Shown here in pieces: positions 11,020-19,222 of a stretch of 64,000 nucleotides of DNA; within the stretch, counting starts at the first letter, position 1; the number at the start of each line of letters is the position of its first letter. The notes beneath the pieces were generated by a model, which was not told the DNA's origin, ran no database searches, and was given only the letters and a program-made list of their open reading frames with translations. Source of the stretch: an uncultured Enterobacterales bacterium (lineage in GTDB: Bacteria > Pseudomonadota > Gammaproteobacteria > Enterobacterales > Enterobacteriaceae); contig CAMLBO010000002.1 in assembly GCA_946478305.1 (NCBI GenBank), forward strand, positions 62,001-126,000. Direction: 5' to 3'. The position numbers and the translations under genes are program-made.

Positions 11020-11931
11020 ATGAAGGAAAGCATGAAAGACACGCCCGATGCGCTGCTGATTTTAAACGGCAAAGGGGCGGGCAATGAGGCACTGCGTGAA
11101 GCGGTTTATAGCTTACGCGCGGAAGGAACCCGCATTGAAGTCCGGACCACATGGGAACATGGTGACGCCGCACGCTATCTGGACGAAGCGGTTGAATTAG
11201 GCTGTGCAACAGTGATCGCTGGCGGCGGTGACGGCACCATCAATGAAGTGGCCACCGCGTTGGTGAATTTGCCCGAAGGTCCCCGCCCGGTGCTGGGCTT
11301 ATTGCCCATGGGTACGGCAAATGATTTTGCCACCAGCTGCGATATTCCGGCCGCGCTGGACCAGGCCCTGCAACTGGCAGTTAAAGGACGTGCCGTCGAT
11401 ATCGATCTGGCCCGCGTTAATGATAAACACTATTTTATTAATATGGCGACCGGCGGTTTTGGGACGCGAATTACCACTGAAACCCCGGAAAAACTCAAGT
11501 CGGCTCTGGGTGGCGTCTCCTATTTCATTCATGGGCTGTTGCGTATGGATACCCTGAAGGCCGACCGCTGTGAAATTACCGGTCCTGACTTTTCCTGGTC
11601 TGGTGAAGCGCTGGTTATCGGTATCGGCAACGGACGTCAGGCTGGTGGTGGTCAGCAAATCTGCCCGGATGCGCTGATTAATGACGGTCTGTTGCAGCTG
11701 CGTCTGCTGACTTCCGAAGAGCTGCTCCCCTCTTTTATCCGCAGCCTGGTGAACAAAGAAGAGAATAAGAATGTGATTTCCGCATCGCTACCCTGGCTGG
11801 AAATCAACGCCCCGCATGAAATGACTTTCAACCTCGACGGCGAGCCTCTGACAGGTACTCATTTCCGCATCGATCTCCTGCCCGATGCCATTCAGTGCCG
11901 CCTGCCACCGCAGTGCCCGGTATTAGGCTAA
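11020..11931 (+). CDS. yegS: YegS, lipid kinase of the diacylglycerol-kinase family
   Basis: Diacylglycerol-kinase-fold enzyme of 303 residues; E. coli YegS phosphorylates phosphatidylglycerol in vitro, and the physiological lipid is uncertain. The nucleotide-binding [10 protein letters not shown] motif (about residues 67-76) and the GTANDFA segment are both present, as is the C-terminal beta-sandwich motif FNLDGEPL. The ATG at 11020 is preferred because AGGAGA stands 7 bases upstream and it matches the E. coli start; an in-frame ATG at 10954 would add 22 unrelated residues. Confidence 0.9.
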   Translation: MKESMKDTPDALLILNGKGAGNEALREAVYSLRAEGTRIEVRTTWEHGDAARYLDEAVELGCATVIAGGGDGTINEVATALVNLPEGPRPVLGLLPMGTANDFATSCDIPAALDQALQLAVKGRAVDIDLARVNDKHYFINMATGGFGTRITTETPEKLKSALGGVSYFIHGLLRMDTLKADRCEITGPDFSWSGEALVIGIGNGRQAGGGQQICPDALINDGLLQLRLLTSEELLPSFIRSLVNKEENKNVISASLPWLEINAPHEMTFNLDGEPLTGTHFRIDLLPDAIQCRLPPQCPVLG

Positions 11932-11946
11932 CGCGAACTCTTTTCC

Positions 11947-11975
11947 TGCTGCTCCCCTGCCAGAGGAGCAGCAGA
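11947..11975 (+). terminator. Stem-loop after yegS
   Basis: A 10-bp perfect stem (CTGCTGCTCC pairing with GGAGCAGCAG) with a 9-base loop begins about 15 bases after the yegS stop. No clear T run follows, so it may be a Rho-assisted terminator or a 3'-end stabiliser. Confidence 0.45.
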
Positions 11976-12131
11976 ACCTCCCCCTCTTATTTCCCCTCTT
12001 TCATCACATTTACGCTACAAACTGTGATCCCTTCCTGCAAAACCCAATATGCATACTTGTATGGTAGTTGTCATTCAGCGTAATTTTCACTCAATGAACT
12101 GAGCCCTGATTTCTGCAAGAAGGTTTGATTG

Positions 12132-13346
12132 ATGAAAATAGTGAATGCTGAAGTATTTGTTACCTGCCCGGGCCGCAATTTCGTCACGCTGAAAATCACG
12201 ACGGACAGCGGCCTGACCGGCATCGGCGATGCCACCCTCAATGGCCGTGAGCTGCCGGTCGCTTCTTACCTGAAAGATCACGTCTGCCCACAGCTGATCG
12301 GCAGAGATGCTCACCAGATCGAAGATATCTGGCAGTTCTTCTACAAAGGAGCCTACTGGCGTCGCGGGCCGGTGACCATGTCGGCTATTTCGGCTGTCGA
12401 TATAGCACTGTGGGACATTAAAGCCAAAGCCACCAATATGCCGCTTTACCAGTTGCTCGGTGGCGCCTCGCGCACCGGCGTGATGGTTTACTGTCACACC
12501 ACCGGCCACTCCATTGATGAAGTGCTGGACGACTACGCCAAACATAAAGAGCTGGGGTTCAAAGCGATCCGCGCCCAATGTGGCGTACCGGGCATGAAAA
12601 CCACGTACGGTATGGCAAAAGGCAAAGGTCTGGCTTACGAGCCTGCGACCAAAGGGATCTGGCCGGAAGAGCAGCTATGGTCGACGGAAAAATACCTCGA
12701 TTTCACGCCAAAACTTTTCGAGGCCGTGCGCAATAAATTTGGCTTTGATGAGCATTTACTGCATGACATGCATCATCGCCTGACGCCGATTGAAGCGGCG
12801 CGTTTTGGCAAAAGCATCGAACAATACCGCCTGTTTTGGATGGAAGATCCGACACCGGCAGAGAATCAGGAGTGCTTCCGCCTGATCCGCCAACATACCG
12901 TGACGCCGATTGCCGTAGGCGAAGTGTTCAACAGCATCTGGGACTGCAAACAGCTGATTGAAGAGCAACTCATCGATTATATCCGCACCACTCTGACCCA
13001 TGCGGGCGGCATTACCGGCATGCGTCGGATTGCGGATTTCGCCTCGTTATACCAGGTTCGTACCGGTTCACATGGCCCCTCTGACCTGTCACCGATTTGT
13101 ATGGCTGCTGCGCTGCACTTTGATCTGTGGGTTCCTAACTTCGGAGTACAGGAGTACATGGGTTATTCCGAACAGATGCTGGAAGTCTTCCCCCATAACT
13201 GGACCTTTAATGATGGTTACATGCACCCGGGCGAAAAACCGGGGCTGGGGATCGAGTTTGACGAAAAACTGGCGGCGAAGTATCCGTACGAGCCGGCGCA
13301 TCTGCCGGTGGCCCGTCTGGAAGACGGCACACTGTGGAACTGGTAA
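12132..13346 (+). CDS. rspA: RspA/ManD-type D-mannonate dehydratase (enolase superfamily)
   Basis: Enolase-superfamily enzyme of 404 residues, the usual RspA/ManD length. Family members dehydrate D-mannonate or D-gluconate to 2-keto-3-deoxygluconate, some with very low activity; E. coli RspA was first named for a starvation-sensing effect. Metal and catalytic motifs are visible: HDMHHRLTP (Asp and His near residues 210-212), WMEDPTPAE (Glu near 236), VGEVFNS (Glu near 262) and [11 protein letters not shown] (His near 312). The ATG at 12132 is chosen over an upstream TTG. rspB follows after 11 bases, so the two form an operon. Exact substrate not determinable from sequence. Confidence 0.88.
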   Translation: MKIVNAEVFVTCPGRNFVTLKITTDSGLTGIGDATLNGRELPVASYLKDHVCPQLIGRDAHQIEDIWQFFYKGAYWRRGPVTMSAISAVDIALWDIKAKATNMPLYQLLGGASRTGVMVYCHTTGHSIDEVLDDYAKHKELGFKAIRAQCGVPGMKTTYGMAKGKGLAYEPATKGIWPEEQLWSTEKYLDFTPKLFEAVRNKFGFDEHLLHDMHHRLTPIEAARFGKSIEQYRLFWMEDPTPAENQECFRLIRQHTVTPIAVGEVFNSIWDCKQLIEEQLIDYIRTTLTHAGGITGMRRIADFASLYQVRTGSHGPSDLSPICMAAALHFDLWVPNFGVQEYMGYSEQMLEVFPHNWTFNDGYMHPGEKPGLGIEFDEKLAAKYPYEPAHLPVARLEDGTLWNW

Positions 13347-13357
13347 GGGAGTCGAAG

Positions 13358-14383
13358 ATGAAAAGCGTCGTCATACAACAGCCGGGAAAACTGGTGATCG
13401 AAGAGCGCCCGCTGCCCCAACCGGCCGCAGGCGAAGTACGGGTCAAAGTCAGCTATGCAGGGATCTGTGGTTCCGATGTGCATATTCATCACGGACACAA
13501 TCCGTTTGCGAAATACCCACGGGTTATCGGACATGAGTTCTTCGGCCACATTGACGGTGTGGGGGCCGGTGTTGATGCCAGTCGAATTGGCGAACGCGTG
13601 GTGGTCGATCCGGTGGTCAGCTGCGGCCACTGCTACCCCTGTTCCATCGGCAGGCCTAACGTATGTAGCGAATTGCAGGTGATCGGCGTTCATCGAGATG
13701 GCGGCTTCAGCGACTATACTTGTGCACCTGCCGCTAACGCTTACGTCGTTCCGCCCACTATCACGGACGAGTTAGCCAGCATGGTGGAGCCTTTTACTAT
13801 CGCGGCCAACATCACTGCATTCCTGCAACCACAACCACAAGATACGGCACTGATTTATGGCGCAGGCCCGATGGGTCTCACGGTTATCCAGGTACTAAAA
13901 GGTGTTTACGGCGTAAACAACGTTATCGTGGCAGATCGTATAGACGATCGTCTGGCGATGGCAAAAGAGAGTGGTGCAGACTGGACCCTCAATAACCAGC
14001 AACAAAGCGTCGCTGATGCTCTGGCAGCGCAAGGTATCCGCCCGACGATCGTTATCGATGCCGCCTGTCATCCGGCGATTTTGCAGGAGGCTATTCTGCT
14101 GGCTTCCCCGGCAGCGCGTATTGGCATGATGGGCTTCTCCGGTGAAGCCAGCAGCATTACCCAGCAAAGTATTACCAGCAAAGAGATTTCCCTGTTTTCA
14201 TCCCGCCTGAACAGCCATCGTTTTCCGCAGGTTATTCAGTGGATGGAGGAGGGGAAAATTGACCCACAAAAACTGGTGACGCACCTGATGCCTGCGCTGG
14301 AAGTCGAAAAAGCCATGGATTTATTTGCCAATGACCAGCGCGCCTGTTGCAAAGTCCTGCTGAAATTCCCGATGAAAGGCTGA
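13358..14383 (+). CDS. rspB: RspB-like zinc-dependent alcohol/polyol dehydrogenase
   Basis: Medium-chain dehydrogenase/reductase of 341 residues, the length of E. coli RspB (339). The catalytic zinc ligands lie in GICGSDVH and GHEFFG, and the structural zinc lobe is CGHCYPC with a fourth Cys in PNVC. The Rossmann glycine motif is GAGPMGL. Adjacent to a mannonate dehydratase, it probably oxidises a sugar acid or polyol, for example an L-gulonate- or idonate-like substrate; that is inference. The ATG at 13358 has AAGGGAG upstream; an in-frame ATG at 13334 lies inside rspA. Confidence 0.88.
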   Translation: MKSVVIQQPGKLVIEERPLPQPAAGEVRVKVSYAGICGSDVHIHHGHNPFAKYPRVIGHEFFGHIDGVGAGVDASRIGERVVVDPVVSCGHCYPCSIGRPNVCSELQVIGVHRDGGFSDYTCAPAANAYVVPPTITDELASMVEPFTIAANITAFLQPQPQDTALIYGAGPMGLTVIQVLKGVYGVNNVIVADRIDDRLAMAKESGADWTLNNQQQSVADALAAQGIRPTIVIDAACHPAILQEAILLASPAARIGMMGFSGEASSITQQSITSKEISLFSSRLNSHRFPQVIQWMEEGKIDPQKLVTHLMPALEVEKAMDLFANDQRACCKVLLKFPMKG

Positions 14384-14524
14384 TCGACAGCCCGTTTGAA
14401 TAAAGAAGGGGTACAACGGGAGGGGTGAATATTCATCCTTCTTCTTTTATTGCCATTAACGCCAGTATTCATATTTATCCTACATCACGCATCACTATTA
14501 TAAATAATATCAGGTGGAGCCTCT

Positions 14525-15814
14525 ATGTTTAAAAACCTACGCTGGGTCATCGTATTCCTGTTATTTCTGGTTTACATGATCAATTACCTCGACCGCGTTG
14601 CGCTGTCGATTACCGTACCGATGATTGAAAAAGAGTTGACCATTAATCCCGAGCAATTCGGCATGATATTTGGCAGTTTCTTCTTCGGTTACGCCATATT
14701 TAACTTTCTCGGTGGTCTGGCGGTGGACAAATTTGGTCCAACCATAGTGATGGGACTGGCCGTTGGCCTCTGGTCAATATTCTGTGGAATGACGGCTATT
14801 GCCACTGGCTTTTATTCCATGCTGATACTGAGGGTTTTATTTGGCATGGCTGAAGGGCCGATATGTGCATCCGCAAATAAAATGATTAACGGCTGGTTCC
14901 CCAAGAAACAGGCTGCGACCGCCATGGGGTTACTCAGTGCTGGCTCACCGTTGGGCGGTGCGGTAGCTGGCCCTATCGTCGGTTATCTGGCCCTCTCATT
15001 TGGCTGGCGACCGGCATTTATGGTTATTGCCTCCATCGGTATCATCTGGATGGTTATCTGGTTCTTCACCGTGGCCGATAATCCGCTAAAAAGTAAACGC
15101 GTCTCGCAAAATGAGCTGCGTTTAATAGAGCAAATGAAGAATGAACATCTGACCAAAGAAGAAGATTTGGCCCAGGCCGCCCATGGTTTGGGTTATTACC
15201 TGCGCCAGCCTATTATTCTGGTCACCGCTTTCGCCTTCTTCTGCTACAACTATATTTTATTCTTCTTCCTCAGCTGGTTCCCGGCTTATTTGGTGCAGGC
15301 TCATGGTCTGAATATTAAAGAAATGAGCCTGACGACGGTGATCCCATGGATAGTCGGCTTTGTTGGGCTGGCACTTGGCGGCATTATTTCTGATAAAATC
15401 TTTAATATTACCGGCCGTTTATTGCTGTCGAGGAAAATAATATTGGTGGTAAGCCTGTTGGCGGCGGCAATCTGTGTCGCTCTGGCCGGTGTCGTGACCA
15501 GCGTCGTGCCTGCCGTTGTGCTGATGTCTATTTCCATCTTCTTCCTGTATACCACCGGCGCGATTTACTGGGCGATTATTCAGGATGTGGTGCATAAATC
15601 ACGCGTCGGTGGTACCAGCGGATTTATCCATCTGATTGGCAGCGTCTCAGGCATTATCGGTCCCGTCGTGACCGGGTTTATCGTGCAGAATACCGGCCGC
15701 TTCGACAGCGCCTTTATCCTTGCTGGTGGCGTCGCCGCACTCGGTGCCATTCTGGTGTTCTTCGTCATTAAACCCCCTAAGCATCTGCCATTGAATGGCG
15801 TCACAGAGTCTTAA
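14525..15814 (+). CDS. MFS transporter, anion:cation symporter (sugar-acid) family
   Basis: Major facilitator of 429 residues with 12 predicted helices, closest in style to the GudP/ExuT/DgoT group that imports hexuronates, glucarate or galactonate with protons. The signature NYLDRVALSITVPMIEKEL near residue 20 and the motif RVLFGMAEGP near residue 100 are typical of this family. It lies 141 bases after rspB on the same strand, so it is likely the importer for the rspAB substrate. A bidirectional terminator follows. Confidence 0.85.
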   Translation: MFKNLRWVIVFLLFLVYMINYLDRVALSITVPMIEKELTINPEQFGMIFGSFFFGYAIFNFLGGLAVDKFGPTIVMGLAVGLWSIFCGMTAIATGFYSMLILRVLFGMAEGPICASANKMINGWFPKKQAATAMGLLSAGSPLGGAVAGPIVGYLALSFGWRPAFMVIASIGIIWMVIWFFTVADNPLKSKRVSQNELRLIEQMKNEHLTKEEDLAQAAHGLGYYLRQPIILVTAFAFFCYNYILFFFLSWFPAYLVQAHGLNIKEMSLTTVIPWIVGFVGLALGGIISDKIFNITGRLLLSRKIILVVSLLAAAICVALAGVVTSVVPAVVLMSISIFFLYTTGAIYWAIIQDVVHKSRVGGTSGFIHLIGSVSGIIGPVVTGFIVQNTGRFDSAFILAGGVAALGAILVFFVIKPPKHLPLNGVTES

Positions 15815-15832
15815 AACACGCTGAACTGACCA

Positions 15833-15866
15833 TAAAAAACGCCTTCTGTTATCAGAAGGCGTTTAT
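15833..15866. terminator. Bidirectional terminator between the MFS gene and the phosphatase gene
   Basis: A perfect 10-bp stem (15839-15848 with 15853-15862) and a TTAT loop. The minus strand ends in TTTTTTAT and the plus strand in a shorter TTTATCTGTTT, so it can serve both convergent genes. Confidence 0.85.
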
Positions 15867-15901
15867 CTGTTTGCGGCTTAAACCTTTTTACTGCTTAGCA
15901 C

Positions 15902-16690
15902 TTACTGCTTACCTTTTTCAACATAGCTCATGTCACCCACCTGACCGACGGTGAATTTGCCGTTTTGATAGGTGATTTTAGTTACGCTGGCGTTTTTCAG
16001 AGGTTCACGCAATTGGTCATCAGGAGCCCAACCTTTGAGCATGGTGAGGATCGCCATGCCATGCGAAACCACTAACACGTTACCGCCACCCGCAGCACTG
16101 ACTTTCCCGGCAATCGTGCGCAACTCATTTTGCATACGGGTACGCACCTGCGCGGCGGTTTCAGTTTGCCCGCTTGGGTCAGTGCTCGCCAGAGTATCCA
16201 TCATCTGGTCCAGTGTGATCTCGCTTTTACCCAGCCCTTTGCCCATGGATTCAAAGTCTTTAAATCCCAGCTTTTTCGCGACGGGCTCCCAGGTCACCGA
16301 TTCCAGCGTTCCTTCAAAGGAGCCAAAGCAGGTTTCACGCAAAGAAGACTCTTCAATAATCGGATTGGATTGTCCGGCAGCCGCCAGCACTAATTTGGCC
16401 GTCTCCCGCGCACGGCCTGAATCACTGGAATAGACGGCGGTAAATGGGACATCTTTCAGTCCCTTGCCTAATTGGCTCGCCACTTCCACTCCGGCAGCAG
16501 TAAGAGGTGTATCCGACCATCCTTGCATGCGATGTGCAGTGTTGAACATGGTTTTACCATGACGGGTGACGTAAAAGGTGACCGTTCCCGGGGCCTGCGC
16601 CACTGGCCCATTACTTTTTTGGTCGGCCTGCACGGGCGAAATACAAAGCGGGGCTAATAATACTAATGCGGCAATCAATTGCTTTTTCAT
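15902..16690 (-). CDS. Exported histidine phosphatase (phosphoglycerate-mutase superfamily)
   Basis: Histidine-phosphatase-superfamily protein of 262 residues. A clear signal peptide ends near SPVQA (about residue 22), so it acts in the periplasm. The phosphohistidine motif is present as VTRHGKTMFN (His near residue 44), followed by GWSDTPLTAAG, the SDSGRARETA block and the second catalytic histidine in VVSHGM. Substrate unknown; relatives are broad-specificity phosphomonoesterases. It follows the porin gene after 24 bases on the minus strand and is probably cotranscribed with it, pairing outer-membrane uptake with periplasmic dephosphorylation (inference). Confidence 0.82.
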   Translation of the reverse strand: MKKQLIAALVLLAPLCISPVQADQKSNGPVAQAPGTVTFYVTRHGKTMFNTAHRMQGWSDTPLTAAGVEVASQLGKGLKDVPFTAVYSSDSGRARETAKLVLAAAGQSNPIIEESSLRETCFGSFEGTLESVTWEPVAKKLGFKDFESMGKGLGKSEITLDQMMDTLASTDPSGQTETAAQVRTRMQNELRTIAGKVSAAGGGNVLVVSHGMAILTMLKGWAPDDQLREPLKNASVTKITYQNGKFTVGQVGDMSYVEKGKQ

Positions 16691-16714
16691 TACGTATTCC
16701 TCTTCATGAATAAA

Positions 16715-18010
16715 TCAGAAAATGTTGAATTTATAATCAATGCGGAATTCATAAGCCATGCTATTGGTCTTTTTAATGATTCCGTTACTGTCTTCAATGG
16801 GGGTGGTGCCGTTATGTTCGAAGGTGCGCCCCGGCCCAGCCAACGTAAAAATAGACAAGTTTTTGAGCGCGGGTGATGAAGGTTTCCATAGCGTATAAAC
16901 GTTAAACTCGCCTTCCTTAACCTGCTGACCTTTATAGTCAAAGAAACCGTAGTGAGTATTTATTCCCACCAGGAAGTCTGGCGTCAGGTTATAACCCATA
17001 TCAAAAGAGATAACTTTTTCTTCATCCCGCATATAATCCAGGCCGGCGTAGGCCATTGAATTAAATGTACCCCGTGAGTTTTTACTCATATGGCGTGGGA
17101 ATTGCCCTATGCCGTCAGTTTTATGCGCCTGCGTATATTCAAAACCCGGTTTAATGATCCAATTACCCGGTTTCCATGTCATATCCACGGCATAATGGTT
17201 GGCACTTGAATCAAAATCTTTTTTACTGGTCCGCATGCTGTCATATTTATCCAGCGTGTCAGTGCTGTAGATTTGCACACCATAAGCCAGCGTTTTATTC
17301 TGTTTCAGGACCAGCTCAAGCCCGTTACGACGTAAATAGTCTTCACTCTCACCGTACAGGTATAACGCTGTAAAATTGTCGGATTTATACTGCAGATCGC
17401 CGGTATAAATAGAATCAATTTGCTTACCGTCACTGGTTAGAAATTGCACTTTATCTGGCGAGTCGCGGTTTGACGATCTGTCGACATACGCCATACGCAG
17501 CCGGTAGGCATCCCAGCTAAGATCACCGCTGACGCCCTGGTAGGTATTGGGGGCGGCGCGCATCGATGTCGTGAGGACACCGAGCTTTAACAGCTTCCAT
17601 CCACCATAAAGGTTGCCGTCAACCCCCGATTCTGAGAATTTTGCTTTACCATAAAGCTGTCCAATTTTGTTAAAGCCACTGGCCTGGCCATTATCATTAT
17701 AAAGAATCCCTCTTGATGCGAAATTATCGGCAGCAGCCAGTTTAATAACACCATAGTAAGAACCATCTACACCGATAAAGTTATTGATATAACCTGATTT
17801 ATAATCCAGGGAAATACCTTGCCCCCAGGCATTGTGAACGTTACGTTTTCCAGTCTCACCTTCATCAAGATACTTCAGAATATTATGGGTCCCCAGCGCC
17901 AGAGAACTGTCCTTAACAAAGCTGGAGTCTTTAATCTCCGCCACAGATGCCGCCGCCCAGGCGGGCAACCCTAATATACCCAAAATAAAACAGTACTTTA
18001 TCTTCCTCAT
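16715..18010 (-). CDS. OprD/OpdB-type outer-membrane porin
   Basis: Outer-membrane channel of 431 residues. It has a signal peptide (MRKIKYCFILGILGLPAWAA, about 20 residues), alternating beta-strand sequence through its length and a C-terminal phenylalanine (YKFNIF) recognised by the Bam machinery. The layout resembles OprD-family channels for small acids, amino acids or chito-oligosaccharides, but it is not a close match to E. coli ChiP and the substrate is unknown. The ATG at 18010 has GGGAG upstream and starts the signal peptide; the reading frame extends 31 codons further upstream without one. A strong hairpin lies in its leader. Confidence 0.78.
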   Translation of the reverse strand: MRKIKYCFILGILGLPAWAAASVAEIKDSSFVKDSSLALGTHNILKYLDEGETGKRNVHNAWGQGISLDYKSGYINNFIGVDGSYYGVIKLAAADNFASRGILYNDNGQASGFNKIGQLYGKAKFSESGVDGNLYGGWKLLKLGVLTTSMRAAPNTYQGVSGDLSWDAYRLRMAYVDRSSNRDSPDKVQFLTSDGKQIDSIYTGDLQYKSDNFTALYLYGESEDYLRRNGLELVLKQNKTLAYGVQIYSTDTLDKYDSMRTSKKDFDSSANHYAVDMTWKPGNWIIKPGFEYTQAHKTDGIGQFPRHMSKNSRGTFNSMAYAGLDYMRDEEKVISFDMGYNLTPDFLVGINTHYGFFDYKGQQVKEGEFNVYTLWKPSSPALKNLSIFTLAGPGRTFEHNGTTPIEDSNGIIKKTNSMAYEFRIDYKFNIF

Positions 18011-18079
18011 AACTTTATCACTCCCTGTAGTTATTTTTAGTTTGTAATCAACGCCTAATCCCAGTGAGTGGATTTTAAA

Positions 18080-18135
18080 AATAAAAAAACCCGAAATGAT
18101 CACATCCTGAAAAATCCGGACGATCTCATTTCGGG
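18080..18135 (-). terminator. Intrinsic terminator inside the porin leader (possible attenuator)
   Basis: A perfect 10-bp stem (CCCGAAATGA at 18090-18099 with TCATTTCGGG at 18126-18135) encloses 26 bases. On the minus strand it is followed by seven T residues, only 70 bases before the porin start codon. No minus-strand gene lies directly upstream that would need it. It could attenuate porin transcription or end a separate short RNA. Confidence 0.6.
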
Positions 18136-18413
18136 TTTTGCCCGACTGAACGGTAACAATCCACTGCGGCGAATATACCTAACCTGAATTTTTATAAACA
18201 CCGATTTGCACTATTTCCGAGCTGTAAATTACAGGAATGAGATATCAATCTCATTTTCTGATTCATGCAGAAAATACCGCCAGAGAGTAACGCACTGAGC
18301 GCGGCTGGCTTCTTTTATACGCGGAATATCAGGGCGCCCAAAAAATCAGGCACTTCCAGCCTGCAGGCGCTAAGATGACTCATCCGCTCACTCTTGCCCG
18401 AAAATGATTTCCG
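18136..18413. other. Intergenic region upstream of the porin gene
   Basis: No supported long reading frame. It holds a perfect 8-bp hairpin (18236-18243 with 18248-18255, loop ATCA). On the minus strand a TATAAA (18190-18195) could be the -10 element of the porin promoter, though no good -35 element is visible. Confidence 0.3.
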
Positions 18414-18515
18414 ATGCAGACAGTGCAAATAGTTTTAGGCGTTATTGTGCCGATCGGCGCGATTGCCGTCCTGGTGATACGCTCCGCGGTGCAAGACGCA
18501 AAAGATGATTATTGA
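18414..18515 (+). CDS. Possible 33-residue single-span membrane peptide
   Basis: A short reading frame encodes a peptide with a continuous hydrophobic stretch (VQIVLGVIVPIGAIAVLVI, about residues 4-22), a basic residue after it and an acidic tail DAKDDY. That is the architecture of small enterobacterial membrane proteins such as KdpF or MgtS, though I do not recognise the sequence. An in-frame TGA lies just upstream, so the ATG at 18414 is the only standard start. No strong ribosome-binding site is visible, which keeps confidence low. Confidence 0.4.
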   Translation: MQTVQIVLGVIVPIGAIAVLVIRSAVQDAKDDY

Positions 18516-18550
18516 ATCAATGGGAAGCAGGCCCCCCATTGACTGTCAAT

Positions 18551-19102
18551 TCACTCTTTTTTGGTGCTCAATATAACGCTCTCAATATCACCGAACATCT
18601 CATCCCACTCCTGCTCGGCGATGTCCATCAAACCGAAGAAACGCAACATAAATGCTCCTTCCGTCGCCAGAAATGCCAGACGGGCTTTTTTACCTTCAAG
18701 CGTAGACAGATCCAGACCCGCAATGCGGCTGCGATACCATTCACGTGAACTTTCCAGATGCTCAGGGGTTTGAATCAGCGTCGCCATCAGCGCCGCGGCC
18801 TTGGCGCTTGAGACCTGATCCGAATTACGGGTCGCCTGCATATGCGCCTGAACTTTTGTGACAGGCGCAGGAGAGTCTCCGGCAATACTATCAAAGACGG
18901 TGTCATAGGCTTTGCCCCAGCGTTCAAACATGGCGTCAATCAGGGCATTTTTATTCCCGAAGCAATACTGCACTCCCCCCTTCGAGATACCCATCGCTTT
19001 TGCCACAGAATCAATGGTTAACCCGGCAGCACCCTGCGTGGCAACGATCTCTTCAGCGGCATCCAGAACCTTATCGCGGTCGATGCTGCGTTGACGTCCC
19101 AT
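18551..19102 (-). CDS. smvR: SmvR-like TetR-family repressor
   Basis: TetR-family regulator of 183 residues. An N-terminal helix-turn-helix (about residues 5-48, including TIDSVAKAMGISKGGVQYCFGNK) is followed by an all-helical ligand-binding domain. It lies divergent to smvA, the arrangement of smvR-smvA in Klebsiella and Salmonella, where SmvR represses the efflux pump and its loss gives chlorhexidine resistance. The ATG at 19102 follows AAAAGG at 9-10 bases; an in-frame TTG at 19120 overlaps the likely operator and is not preferred. Confidence 0.85.
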   Translation of the reverse strand: MGRQRSIDRDKVLDAAEEIVATQGAAGLTIDSVAKAMGISKGGVQYCFGNKNALIDAMFERWGKAYDTVFDSIAGDSPAPVTKVQAHMQATRNSDQVSSAKAAALMATLIQTPEHLESSREWYRSRIAGLDLSTLEGKKARLAFLATEGAFMLRFFGLMDIAEQEWDEMFGDIESVILSTKKE

Positions 19103-19119
19103 AAAAAAAGACCTTTTCA

Positions 19120-19135
19120 ATACATACGTATGGAT
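19120..19135. promoter_or_regulatory. Probable TetR-type operator between smvR and smvA
   Basis: A 10-bp perfect palindrome CATACGTATG at 19123-19132 extends to a 16-bp imperfect dyad with one symmetric mismatch. It sits just upstream of the smvR start and about 90 bases before smvA, where autorepression and pump repression would be expected. Confidence 0.6.
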
Positions 19136-19222
19136 TTATATTATACATAGCACACCATGGCTTAGACATCATGGTGGCAGCATGGCGACTCACCCGAGCC
19201 GCCCTTTTTCAGAGACTCTATT

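Noticed and set aside
16715-18010. Assigning the porin as ChiP, the ChiX-regulated chitoporin
   Set aside because: The protein is not a close match to E. coli ChiP, and its leader has no stretch matching the ChiX complement GTCAAAGAGG.
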